A stretch of 64,000 bases of DNA from Scortum barcoo (lineage: Eukaryota; Chordata; Actinopteri; Centrarchiformes; Terapontidae). Below the pieces are notes generated by a model that was not told the origin of the DNA, searched no databases, and worked only from the letters and a program-made list of their open reading frames with translations. Shown here one piece after another: positions 43,001-54,537 of this stretch (position 1 is its first letter; every line of letters begins with the position of its first letter). The stretch lies in the NCBI GenBank assembly GCA_023238725.1, contig CM041553.1:15935501-15999500 (forward strand). Direction: 5' to 3'. A program made the position numbers and the translations under genes.

Positions 43001-45297
43001 CTCAGAATTAATCTCTCGAACATTTGTCATGCTTGCTCGAGAGCTCTGTGTTTTGGCAATGATGTAACTGCTGACAAACACAAACTGCAGAAGGAATATG
43101 GAGAAGATTCATTAGAGCACAAGAAATTCTTGTTTTGTTCCACTTAGAAAAAAACAGCTCCAAGGAGAAAATGAAAACTAATAGGGCAAATGTGTTATTA
43201 GTTAGAGCTTAACGCCCGACTAATCTGATATTGACATTTAAGAGTTTAAAAAAATCTAATAATGATACATCAGTAATATTAAGTTTCTTTTCACAGCTCA
43301 GAGAAAACATTTTCAACAAGGTTCCCTTAAATTCAACAACTGCAACCAAGAAATGCACTTGAGAGATTTTACATTGGAAAAAAAACTTGTCACTAACTCT
43401 GGTGGACAAACTACAAAATGATGACACTGTTTCCAAACATATCTTTGGAATTTCTGTGTCTCAGCTTTTTTGTCATTTATCTAACATGTATTTTGATAAC
43501 CTCTTAATTGTTTAAGTCATTCTTCAAGCAAATATGACAAACAATTGATGACTCCAGGTTCTTTAAATATGATAATCTCCTGCTTCTTTTTACATTACAG
43601 TAGACTGTTGCTGTTAGTGACTTACTAATTATTTATGTAATATTTCCATACCTTTTCGCTCTCTGTGCATCCGACTACCCCCACCAAAAAACAAGTCAAA
43701 GATGTCCATGGGCGATGCAAAGCTCCCACCACCACCACCGCCGCCTGTCCCTCCTTCCTTTATAGCCTTTTCCCCTCCACGGTCGTAGAGCTCTCTCTTC
43801 TTGGCATCTGACAACACCTCATACGCCTGTGAGATCTGCTTGAACTACAAGGAAAAGAAGCAAAAATACTAACTCCTGTGACACTGGTTAAAAAACATTT
43901 CGGGCTTCAGAAATGAGAGTTATTCAACTGTTTAGCTTTGTGCGCATGATAACACCTGAGGTCCGATAAAGAGCAAGCTCTTTAAATATTACTAATTTAT
44001 ATGTCCTCTACAAATGCAACAAGAACAATTTGGATAAATCTACTAAAAACAACACAAATAAATTTAAATAAAGCTACTCATGTCCTGTTTCATCTGACCC
44101 ATTGCATTATTTTGTTTAGTATATTTAACACCCACATAGATTTTACACTAAAATATAAGACTTTGCTCATTAATAGAACTGTATTTTGAGTGTAACAGTT
44201 TGTCCGCCTGGGCAGTGTCCTGTCTGATGTGGTGGTCAGTGATACAGGAGCTCCGCAGGGAACTGTGCTCTCTCCCTTCCTCTTCACCTTATACACCACT
44301 GACTTTCAGTACAACTCTTGAGTCATGTCATCTACAGAAGTTTTCTGATGACTCAGCTGTTGTCGGGTGTATAAGAGAGGGAGAGGAGGGTGAGTACAGG
44401 ACACTGGTAGACAACTTTGTAGAGTGGTCCGAACAGAATCACCTGAGGCTGAATGTCAACAAGACCAGACAGATGGTGATCGACTTCAGGAGGAAGAAGA
44501 TGCCTTCACAGCCACTACGGATCAGGGGGAAGGTGGTGGAAGAGGTGGAGGACTACAAATACCTGGGAGTGGTGAATCGACAACAGACTGGACTGGAAAT
44601 CTAACACTGGAGGCTGTGTACAAGAAGGGGATGAGCAGACTCTATTCCTTGTTGAGATAGTTGAGATCCTTCAACATGGGCAGCAGGATGTTGGAGATTT
44701 TTTACCAGTCTGTTGTTGCCAGCGCCATTTTCTTTGCTGCTGTGTGTTGGGGCAGCAGCATCAGAGCCAGCGACACTAACAGACTTGATAAAATCATCAA
44801 GAAGGCTGGCTCTGTGCTTGGTCTCAGGCTGGAGTCTTTTGAGACCGTGGTGGAGAGGAGAATGCTGAATAGACTATTATCCATCATGGACAATGATCAG
44901 CACCCTCTCCATCACACAGTAGACAGACAGCGGAGCACCTTCTCTCACAGGCTGCTCCAGCTCCGCTGTCAAAAGGACAGATACAGGAAATCTTTCCTGC
45001 CACATGCCATCTCACTGTACAATAACAAGCTAATACTCTGGTCATAACACAGTCTATATGCACTTTATAGGTTTTTTTTTAATACACACTGTTCACTGTA
45101 GCATATCTGTTCACTGCACCTTTATATTTATTTTGCACTACAAACAGTACTGCTATTTATACATGTTCTATACATTTTGTTATTGCATTTTATATTGTGT
45201 GAAGATGTCTAGGTTTTTCTTCCTTCTTTTTACCTCTTTGTATTGTTATAATGCTGCTGCTACACGGTAATTTCCCAGCTTGGACAGGATTGATAAA

Positions 45298-45333
<36 letters not shown>

Positions 45334-45334
45334 G

Positions 45335-45398
<64 letters not shown>

Positions 45399-46229
45399 AA
45401 TCAACAGGACCCATACGAATGAGACAATTTCCAATTGAGGAAATTTATACGAGAAAATCTGCTATGTCTATGAAATGTCAATTAAATACAGGTGCTAATG
45501 TTTATGTTGGGTATTTTCAAACCTAAGTTGTTTGGTCAATTTTCATTGAACCCTCAAGCATTTTGTTGGCTAGTCCAGTTGGTCTGGGGTAGTGTTAAAG
45601 CTCATTTGAACTCTTTTGCTTCCAAATGCACCAGGGTTCGGTTCGCTATGCTATAAAGTGAGGACATGTTCAACACAAATATAGGAAGTGAACCTAAACA
45701 GATTTTTATAACAACAAAGACAGTACAACACAATCACTCTCTCATCGGGGTCCGCTTTCTTTATCACTACTGTCTCACTCATCTTATTCATAAAATGAAA
45801 TGTTCAACAACTTGCTGTTTTGTCCGCTGCTCATATCGCACATTTGCTTGATGGAAATACCAAACAAAAACCCAAGGAAACCCAAGACTGCATAAATATG
45901 GTGTTGCGTCATTATTTCTGAGCTCAGGAAGTGTGCGAATAGACGAGTGACTTTTTTGACTGTGTCACATTTGTTTGCAATGTTTGGTGCACTGAAGCAA
46001 ATGAAAAATCCACCACTGTTTGAACATCACCTCTGAAATGCACCAAGCCTACTGAACAGGTGTCAAAGTATTTGAAAGTGCAATAAAAGATACCTACCTT
46101 CTCGCCTTCCGTAGGATTTTTGTCAGGGTGATATTTCAAGGCTAATTTGCGATAAGCCCTTTTCAATTCGTCAGGTGTGGCGTTGGGTTTGACACCCAAT
46201 GTGTCATAGAAGCCTGTTTCTTTAACCAT
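40015..46229 (-). CDS. dnaja1: DnaJ homolog subfamily A member 1 (HSP40/HDJ2), eight coding exons
   Basis: DNAJA1 is a type I HSP40 co-chaperone that stimulates HSP70 ATPase in cytosol and at membranes. Coding exons, in transcript order, are 46098-46229, 43652-43844, 42656-42760, 42165-42392, 41958-42072, 41273-41388, 40608-40708 and 40015-40248. They total 1224 nt and encode 407 residues (human 397). The J domain has HPD at 34-36. A Gly-rich linker with an expanded poly-Gly run follows. The four zinc-binding repeats are CERCEGRG, CMTCHGTG, CNSCQGQG and CKACGGRK. The substrate-binding C-terminal domain includes GEGDQEPGIEPGD. The protein ends in CQTS, a CaaX farnesylation signal. A 5' UTR intron separates a leader exon (ending 48015) from the ATG exon (starting 46249). 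A Rex1 fragment sits in the first coding intron. The promoter has a heat-shock element. Confidence 0.98.
44190..45398 (+). mobile_element. 5'-truncated Rex1-type LINE in dnaja1 intron
   Basis: The conceptual reverse transcriptase C-terminal half is readable in pieces. It begins GSVLSDVVVSDTGAPQGTVL (44211 onward). Next are FSDDSAVVGCIREGEE, with the degenerate catalytic box at FSDD, and NHLRLNVNKTRQMVIDFRR. The last piece is MLEIFYQSVVASAIFFAAVC through YRKSFLPHAISLYNN (to about 45035). It is broken by frameshifts and a stop near 44660. The 3' end is a (TCTG)n then (TATC)n microsatellite (45298-45398), the usual tail of Rex1/Babar elements. It is inserted antisense to dnaja1 and cannot move by itself. 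Confidence 0.88.
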
Positions 46230-47494
46230 GTTTGTTGTTGATAGGCAACCTTGAAAAAGGAAAAGACAGGTATTCCAATATTAAATTCCAGTTTAGAAAT
46301 TGAACACACTCCAACAGATACCAAAAAATCTTATCAGTGCCCTTTAGCCTCTAAACTAAGAGCAAAACAACCCAGTAAGAAATTAAATGAAAGTCATTGT
46401 GTTGCCAAGTGAAGAAGAATCGGCACCATGTCACCGTGACGAGAGACAAAAAGAGCCCTTTAATAAATGCATAAGATCTATCATCATCACGAAGCTGAAC
46501 TGTAGGAGAGACCTTTATGTTGTTAATTATACGTATGTAATGCAATCTGAAACAACAAAACTATGTCCTCACAAATTAGCATCACGTTAACTGACAATGT
46601 TGTGTTACACAATAGAACATGTAATTAATAAATCACCACCTCAAAGTGTCTCAACAATAAAATATATGCTGACAATTTAATTGTATGAAAACTTCTAAAG
46701 GGCTAAATGTCTCATCGTTCAGGTTTTACAACATGCCACTCTATACTACTCACCTGAGGTATATGTATGAAAAGCACAAGGGATGTACACTGATGCCATA
46801 AGGATGTTTTTTGTGTTAGGTTTTACAGTGCTTCTCATCATTCATGAGCATAAAGTTATCTGTACACAGATATCAGGCCGTGATGTAGGCCATGTGTTAT
46901 GTATGCAGCAACAGAACACTGACTTTAGACTGCGGCAGTGAAAATAACATTTGGCATTGAGGGGGGGGAACTGCTATGGGCTCACCTAAACATACAAGAA
47001 CTTAAAGTATGTTGAGTCTGTTTCTCTCCCCTGATCTGAACATTAGCTCAGTGTTAGTGCCTGTTCCAGTGGACTTCTGCCAAATCAGCAAAATGTCGGT
47101 TCAGTGTTCAAAAAGAGCAACATTATCTCCTAAGCATGCAGATTATATGGAAATCACGCCCTCCATTCCAAACACGGGGTCAACAAATAGAAAATAACAG
47201 TGAAAAAAGGCCGACATGAGGACAAAAACCTGAATACTGTCATTGAAAAACACTTCAGGATGCAAAATAATCTAAATAAAATTATATAATAAGATTGTAT
47301 GTACATGGGTGGAAAATTAAGTGTGTCACATTCATTCTTAATTATGGGCTTGGGGCTTATTTTTAATATCTGTGTTTTATCTTTTATCAAAACAATCTTT
47401 TCTAATACAAAGGTGTTTCACTGCCAGTGTTTATTTTCTTAGTTCAGGTTTGGTTTCAATGCTAAAATGTAATTCTTATATTTAGTCTACCCTA

Positions 47495-47546
47495 GTCACA
47501 TTGCTATGGCAATAAAGTGTTTAATCTTGATTCAAATAAAAAGTGA
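47495..47546 (+). mobile_element. Short LINE 3'-tail fragment
   Basis: The string CACATTGCTATGGCAATAAA followed by GTGTTTAATCTTGATTC resembles the tail end of fish LINEs that finish in CTTGATTC repeats. It lies in the dnaja1 leader intron. Only the tail is left. Confidence 0.35.
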
Positions 47547-48014
47547 TTTTTTTTTGTCATGTGATGTGAATGGTGGCTGTTTGTGATTCATTACTATTAT
47601 ATTGTTTTATATGTGTGCCATTAACTTGGCATGATGTGCCACAATTACTCAGCAGTCAGTGAGAAAATAAAAACACATAAGAGAGCTTCAAATAGTTAAG
47701 AGTAGGTTACTTTTACCACGTCGTGCTTTGTTTTCCCCCCACAAGAAAAAAATCAGTGTCTGTGGACCACGAGGTAAAAGACCACCACAGGTTTATTTAT
47801 TTTAGTTGACAGAAGAGCTAATTAAAGCTTTATTACCTGTTGCCTGGCTGTCTGCTGAAAACAGCTACACGGTTTCACAACATCTGTTGGGCCCTGCGAG
47901 CTGAACCTAGCCTGGCTAATGCTAACAGCTAATTCTTTGGAGGGTTAAGAAGAAAACGACAGAGGTGACACCGGTACGAAGCGTGTAGCCGAGGTTAAAG
48001 GGAGAGTTTCCTAC

Positions 48015-48119
48015 CTTGTGTGAGGACGGTGTCTTAAATTTCAACAAGTTGAAAGCAGATTTCAGTTCAGACTCTTCGAGAATCTTCTAACCCGCCTGCG
48101 CCATGTTCCGGTGACGTCA
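48015..48119 (-). promoter_or_regulatory. dnaja1 leader exon and promoter: heat-shock element and CRE
   Basis: The leader exon ends at 48015 with the donor CACACAAG followed by GTAGG on the minus strand. Upstream is a three-unit heat-shock element, TTCGAGAATCTTC (48075-48087), with perfect alternating TTC/GAA units at 5-bp spacing. A full CRE palindrome TGACGTCA is at 48112-48119. A heat-shock factor site fits the chaperone role of DNAJA1. The precise transcription start was not determined and lies between the HSE and 48015. Confidence 0.7.
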
Positions 48120-48479
48120 AAACCTCGCGACGTAACAAGTCACCGAAACAAGCGCGTACAAATAATAAAAAAAGTAAAGTATGTATTATCTTTAACGCTA
48201 TGTATTATATATTCATTATTTTTTGTAAGAAAAAAATGTGTGTAACGTACACACATACGTCCTTCTCAATCTGTTCTTTGTCATGTCCAAATAAAAAAGT
48301 ACAGTATTTGTGATATTAATTATTAAGAACCAGCGGAGGAGAATGTCTTTAAATCTTTATCCTATTATACAAAAAACTCAAAGAAAATGAAACCAATACT
48401 TCTTCCCTACTGTGTCTTCTTTCAATTGTAATTTTATACAGAAAAAAATGTGTATGATATGGTATGGAAGTAGGCCTGG

Positions 48480-49105
48480 CTTTTACTAAATCGTTACTTA
48501 AACACCAATAAGGTTAAGGAAATTTATTTTAAAGTTACTCATAAATATTATCCTGCTAAAACTATATTAAAAACTCTTAAGACAGACACTGATGTGAATT
48601 GTAGCTTCTGTAATGGAAGTTCAGACACAGTAAGGCATTAATTTGGCATTGCCCAGTTGTGATGGATTCTGACAAAACAAATGCTTTTATTGCGGAAAAT
48701 ACTGATGAAAGTTTTACTACACTTTGGATAAATGGAGTGTTTGGTCTCTTGGACAGTGATACACAGAAAAACACTTATATACATGAATAATCTTTATTAT
48801 TATTATTATTATTATTATTGAAAAAACAATATTTATAAATGTACAGGAAAGAAACATGTTTTATTGCTCTTAACAAAGGGTTCAAACAAAACCTTTTTTA
48901 AAATCCAACACAGGCAGTTAAAATTATAGCAGCATTTGCTATATTAATTTATGCCTTTCTATCGATCATTTTTCGGTCTTTATCCCTTCTAAAATGAAAG
49001 ATAATACTACTTATAAGTGAACTTTTTATGCATTCGTAAATAGCTTTCCTTGTAAGGAAAAAACATTTTGTACTGAACAATAAAGTTTAACTTGAAAAAA
49101 AAAAA
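48480..49105 (+). mobile_element. L1-type LINE ORF2 3'-end fragment with poly(A)
   Basis: A broken frame reads KVTHKYYPAKTILKTLKTDT followed by CSFCNGSSDTVRH (Cys codon at 48600-48602), then a frameshift to WHCPVV. This is the CCHC C-terminal domain of fish L1 ORF2. Decayed downstream sequence ends in poly(A) near 49095-49108, next to the aptx start. The fragment lies between the dnaja1 promoter and the aptx ATG. An ATT microsatellite lies inside it near 48791-48819. The 5' limit is approximate. Confidence 0.65.
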
Positions 49106-49181
49106 AAACAAGCGCGAGAGTTAGTTAGGCTTAAACTATAACCCGAAGAAATAATATCGAAAAGCCACACATGATGATAAA

Positions 49182-52133
49182 ATGCCGATTTGTTGGCTCA
49201 TTAGCGAAGAGGACAGCCATGAACCCATCAGACTGCCTCATCTTCAGAGTGTGGTCCTGGGCAGAGGACCAGAAACGACCATTAAAGACAAGAAGTGCTC
49301 TCGGCAGCAAGGTAACGTCACGATACGCGCCTGTTTACACACCGCCTGTGTTAGGGAGGCTCACTGCATCCAGACAACATGAAACTTGGGAAAGGAAATG
49401 TCCTGAAGGTTTGTTAGCAAATTTCAAAAATGGGGACAACGTTTAAAATTGATGCGATGACATGTAAAGACATTTGTATTTGTCTGTCAGTGGAGGAAGA
49501 AGTGCTCACATCCATTAGTGGGGTAAAAGTAGAAATATCATAGCCTAAAAATACTCCATTACAAAAGAAGGGCCTGAATTCAAGTGTGAAATAAAAGTGC
49601 ATTGTTATCAGTAAAATTGTGAAAGTACTCATTATGACAATGGTTACTTTCACAGTTATACAGAATATTATGATTATTGTATTAATGTATTGTTATAGAG
49701 CAGTATATTGTTTTATTCTGTTCTCATCAGAAACAAATATAAGTAAGAGCATTTCAGTGTAAATTTGTGTGGAGCCATTTTTGGGGGGCTGGACCGCAGA
49801 GGACCAGCCATATATATTTATAAGTAATATATATATATATATATATTGAAAGTAACAAAAAGTCCTCTAAACTGATTAAAAATAAACTTTAACCTGTGCA
49901 AATGTTCTCCCTTCTCAACCAGTTGAATTGAAAGCAGAATGCAACAAAGGTTATGTCAAAGTTAAACAGGTAAGAAACACGAGGAACAATAAGTTTGTGT
50001 GAGTCAAACTCATAAGGAAATATGATGTGTTATTAAATACCTGTAATCCCACTGAATGTTAGAATTATTATTGTGGTAACTCTGCCCACTGTAATAATCA
50101 CTGAAAGGTCCTACCACTATTTATTTACCACTCTGTGTCTCATCCCTTTATTCCAAAGCTGGGCTTGAACCCCACCTCCGTAGACTCTGTGGTGGTGGGT
50201 AAGGACAATGAGGTCAAAATGAAACCCGGACAGCAGCTTCACATTGTCAATGAGCTCTACCCGTACACTGTGCAGTTTAAGGAGGATCCCACCGGGGACC
50301 ACGGGGGCACCAAAAGACCACGAGAGACAGCCACTGGGGACAGTAAGAGCCATGTAGAGGCTCCAAATATGAAAGCAGCCAAACATACAGAAAAGGCCTC
50401 TGTGTCGGTCAGCCATGGAGAAGCCACAAAAACCAGTGTAAGAGAAGAAAGAAAGGTCCACATGTTTCTCTCTCATATGGATTTTCTACAAAGCTGGACT
50501 GAGTATGTTATATAAGTCATGCTGCCTTAAATGTGTTGCAGGGAGGTTTTGGACATTGGTCCCAAAGTCTGAAGATGTCAATGCAAGACCCAAAGATGCA
50601 GGTAGCTATTGTAAAAAATATATGTGTATATTTACAGTTGCTGATGATTACTGATCTGGATCCCAACTGGATTTGGGAGTTCATGACTTTATTGTTAGAA
50701 ACCGGTCAAAAAATCACTGTCTCCTGCTTTTTTCCTAGGTTTACAAGGATGATAAAGTAGTGGTAATCAAAGATAAATACCCCAAAGCTCGCTACCACTG
50801 GCTCGTCCTCCCATGGCAGGCGATTTCCAGTCTGAAGGCCTTACGCAGCAAGCACTGTGACCTGGTAAAACACATGCAGAAGGTTGCAGACCAGATAGTT
50901 CAGCAGTGCCCTGATGCCAGCACGTTACGCTTCCGCACAGGGTACCACGCCATCCCCAGTTTAAGGCAAGTCGTAACTCTTTGAATAGTGCTATGAAAGT
51001 GAAAGACCATAATGGTATCTCAGTGTTTAATGCAAATACTGGATCCCAGGTCACAAACCTTTATATGTAACAAGCTCAAAGGTCCACTCTATCTTTGTGC
51101 TGCCTTTGATCGATCTTTAAGCGCTTTATTTTCCTGTCTTTTCCTTTTAAATGGTTTCTGTACTTTTTATTTGTGTTTCTGTAAAGCACTTTAACAAATC
51201 CTTGCACATAAAATGTGCCATGCATATCAAATTGCCTTGCTCAGCCTTACACAGTATAGCTGAAAAAAATCCACTCTGTAAGTTAAGAGGCAAAAACTTT
51301 ATTTCGTTCTACCTAGCACTCAAAACTGCTTCATCCCTGTTTCTGTAGTGTGTTACAACTTTGAACTTTACTCTTTGCTGCCACTTGGTGGTTTGTAGAG
51401 TTATAGCTTCATGGAAAAAGAGAAGATACAGTTACTGTCCCATTAGTATTTTCTTCCTTGATTGTAAACATTCTTATTGCAGACTGAAAGTAAATAACTC
51501 AAAGTGCACAAGGTATGGTGTGTGAAATAGCATGTTAGCTTTGGATCATTCAAATCAGAAGCCATTTGTTGACAGTGTCCAAATAAGTCAATCACCCAGA
51601 TACATCAGTCCAAAATAACTTTAAAAAATGGTTGGCAGCATTATAAATGATTCAAAATTTGTTATGACTGGAAAAAGTAATCAAAACATTGGTAGTTTCA
51701 ATTTTAAAAGTGCATATTTGATAAAGAAACAAAAAAAGTGAACACATTTCTGTGTATATTCTCTTTTACAGTCATATCCATCTTCATGTGATCAGCCAAG
51801 ACTTTGACTCTGCCTGTTTTAAGAACAAAAAGCACTGGAACTCATTTACTACCGACTTTTTCATTGATTCTCACGGTGAGAGCCAGTTACATTTTTGTTA
51901 GTGTTTTATGACTTTAGTACATCATGCCCAATGCTGCCTATTTTTATTGACATATTCTCCCTTTTTTGTTACTTGCAGATGTCATTCAGATGCTTGAAAC
52001 AAATGGAACAGTCAGCATCAAAGAAGGAGCCAATGAGCTGTTGAAGCTACCCCTCCGCTGTCACGTGTGTCGCAAGGAGCTTCCCACAATACCAGCTCTG
52101 AAGGAACATCTGAAGTCTCACTTTCCCAGATAA
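49182..52133 (+). CDS. aptx: Aprataxin (APTX), seven coding exons
   Basis: Aprataxin removes AMP from abortive 5'-adenylated DNA ends during single-strand break repair. Coding exons are 49182-49311, 49923-49969, 50159-50437, 50542-50601, 50739-50965, 51772-51875 and 51979-52133, giving 1002 nt and 333 residues. The start MPICWLISEEDSHEPIRLPH aligns with the human N-terminus; nearby upstream ATGs are out of frame. The FHA domain (about 1-100) contains GRGPETTIKDKKCSRQQ. A Lys/Ser-rich linker follows. The HIT domain has GHWSQSLKMSMQDPKMQ, KYPKARYHWLVLPW and the catalytic His triad in HIHLHVI (His249, 251, 253). A C-terminal C2H2 zinc finger has Cys310, Cys313, His326 and His330. Intron 5 has a GC donor (AG followed by GCAAGT). 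The gene is head to head with dnaja1, as in human. Confidence 0.97.
51105..51245 (+). mobile_element. Decayed LINE/SINE 3' tail in aptx intron 5
   Basis: The string TTTCTGTAAAGCACTTTAAC followed by AAATGTGCCATGCATATCAA and ATTGCCTTGC resembles the 59040-59245 copy and the general GAAGCACTTT...AAATGTGCTATA tail of fish L2-like elements. It is non-coding and old. Confidence 0.45.
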
Positions 52134-52424
52134 GAAAGAGACCTGACAGAGGACACAGAGCCTCAGACGTTTAGGGGTTCAACACAGGAATGTAGTACGT
52201 TGGCCATTATGTTTCCCTCTTGATTCAGATTTGTGGATTTATAAGAATGTATAAATATTGTCACATTAAAAAATGTAATTATGTTAGTCTATACTTTAAG
52301 TCACATTTTCACCATTTGTCAGAAGGTTTACGAAGAGTGTAACTGTGAGGATGTGTCAGTGATGTTGGATTTCACAAACTTGCACTGTGGTTGACACTAT
52401 TTCAAATATGTTTAATTATGTTGT

Positions 52425-52430
52425 ATTAAA
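52425..52430 (+). terminator. Probable aptx poly(A) signal (ATTAAA)
   Basis: ATTAAA lies about 290 nt after the stop codon. It is followed by TTTTGTTGTTTTTTTTC, a suitable U/GU-rich downstream element. Confidence 0.55.
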
Positions 52431-52439
52431 TGTTTTCTA

Positions 52440-53140
52440 AGAACTGAAATTTTGTTGTTTTTTTTCATCTAAGATTATAGCATGTCTTCCACGATATTAC
52501 AATATAAAATACATAATACAATAATAACACAACATTAACACATTTACATCTTCCTGATGTAGGCCTAGCTTTGATCTGCTAATAAGTGTATATGCTTTAA
52601 TTTTAGAACTCGTACGGGACAGTTCTGGAAGCTTATTAATATATTACATATATTTATATTATTATAATATTAATGGTGCTTCAACACTAATTTGTTTTGT
52701 AGGATTTTGAGGAGTTCTGTCCTGTAACAGGTGGCAGCGACTAAACCTGTGTAATTTAGTTTGGAGCAATGAATTATCACGATGTAAGCCTGGAAGCAGG
52801 TAAGTGTGATTACTGAGTGGGATGCTTTGGATATTACCCATCATATTCTGTTATGCACATTACTCAACAGTGACTTTGGAGAAGTGTGAAGCTTTGCTGT
52901 CAGATCTGATTTCCAGGAAACAACATTAATATTTAAGACATTTGTCGTAGCATTGCCTCACAGTTTTGTACTCCTTGCACCTTATCTATTTGCCTCTACC
53001 TCTTTTGTACGGGCATTAGATGTCCGTTTTATCTTATTCTATTTTATAATATTCTATTTTATCTAATCCTTTTGTAATGTCTTGTTTTTCATGTATTTTT
53101 ATAAACATACCTGGCTGCTATGATAACTGAATTTCTTTTT

Positions 53141-53179
<39 letters not shown>

Positions 53180-53786
53180 GTCTGTGTCTTTTTTTTAGTA
53201 AAAAAGATGGTTTTATGCCGGGGTGGCAGAGTGCATGGTGTCTGATATGATTTAAAACAAAGCATGAGTTTGAATCCATCTGAAATATTAAGGAAGAAAA
53301 AAGCCCAGTCCCTGCACACACATAATCCACCCACACTCCTGTTATTACTCACTGTTGCTGATAATTCCCTGGAGCATGTGGGTTTTCACAGACTGCTTTA
53401 TTAACATCTCCCTCACATGTTGTTTTATGCATTCGGATAGGACCACTCAAACCTTTATCATTTTGATGTTATCATAGGCATAGTTCGGCTTTACTTAATT
53501 TAGCAGAGGTTTAATCATCCAGAGTAAGTGACAACAAGAGTGAGTGCTTGCAGGGTCTTTAAGAGCTGTTGAGTACACGCCTCAGCATGAACTGTTGACT
53601 TTGTCGCCATCTGGTGTCAGTTTTTTATTTTCTAACATAAGCAGGGAGTCATTAATAAAAGTAAGACTTATGAGCTTATACGTCCTACACATGCTTAGTT
53701 AATTAACAGCGTAATCATATATCATATATATATTATGTTAAACCTGTACTTTACGAGGTAAAATGTCAAAATGAAAAAGTGACGAC
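52440..53786. other. aptx-tRNA-Ile intergenic spacer
   Basis: No gene was found. It contains a (TTTC)n microsatellite at about 53132-53179 and general AT-rich sequence. The lysine-rich open frames on the minus strand come from that repeat. Confidence 0.5.
53132..53179. repeat. (TTTC)n microsatellite
   Basis: About eleven TTTC units are followed by two TCTG units. It lies in the intergenic DNA after aptx. Confidence 0.95.
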
Positions 53787-53860
53787 TGGCCCGTACGGGG
53801 ATCGAACCCGCGACCTTGGCGTTATTAGCACCACGCTCTAACCAACTGAGCTAACCGGCC
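53787..53860 (-). tRNA. tRNA-Ile (anticodon AAT)
   Basis: The minus strand reads as a complete 74-nt tRNA. The acceptor stem is GGCCGGT, with a wobble-containing partner ACGGGCC and discriminator A. The D arm is TAGCTCAGTTGGTTAGAGC. The anticodon loop is GCTAATAAC with AAT at 53824-53826, and the T arm is GCGGGTTCGATCCCCGT. There is no intron and no encoded CCA. It is a typical nuclear tRNA-Ile(AAT). Confidence 0.97.
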
Positions 53861-54537
53861 ATGTTTACATGGGAAAAATAAATACATATAATCACAATAC
53901 ACGTCAAAAACTATTAATTGTGGTGATAATTATTGAGATTAAATGATAGATTATTATTACACATGCAGAAACGGCTAATATGAACCAGGCCTTGCACTTT
54001 ATGTCCTGTTGGCTGTCTATGGCAGATCATAATTGGGGGCTAAATATGAGCTTTGTATTTGAAATATTAATTTACAAAGTGACTAGTTATTAAACAAATG
54101 CAGGGGAGTAAAACGTGCATTTCCCTCTAAAATACAAGTAATTAAGCAATGTAATTAAGTAGATGTATGAAGTTGCATATGCATATTTAAGTAAAGCAAG
54201 CACTTCAAACCCATACTGCAGGTAAGTACCGTACAGAAACTATACTTTTATATGACAACTCTTCAAGTCAGATTTTATAAAGACATGCAATCACCCATTA
54301 TGGTTATATTATCTGTTTATTATTAATATCAAAAAACAGTAAATGCTTGGACTATATCATCGTCACAATAATGATCACACACACACATACAAAAATCAGT
54401 CAGCTGCTGGTAACATTATAATGCCAAAATAAACATTCAGAAGCGATGGGCAAGAGCAAATACGTCATCCTGAAGTCTTCAGGCAGGTCATTTAATGGTG
54501 TTGTAGTTCATAGTGGGAAACACACAGGGGCCTGTCA
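53861..54537. other. tRNA-Ile to SCPP spacer and SCPP 3' UTR
   Basis: This is AT-rich with no coding exon. A likely SCPP poly(A) signal on the minus strand is TTTATT at 54316-54321 on the plus strand. Confidence 0.45.

Noticed and set aside
44200..45047. Plus-strand frames of 134 and 128 codons as host genes
   Set aside because: They are the broken reverse transcriptase of a Rex1-type LINE, not host genes.
45251..45526. Tyr/Leu/Ser-rich repeat protein
   Set aside because: It is a translation of the TCTG/TATC microsatellite tail of the Rex1 element.
49171..49446. Upstream ATG frame (91 codons) as the aptx start
   Set aside because: It is in a different frame. Only the frame from 49182 gives the conserved FHA start and joins exon 2 correctly.
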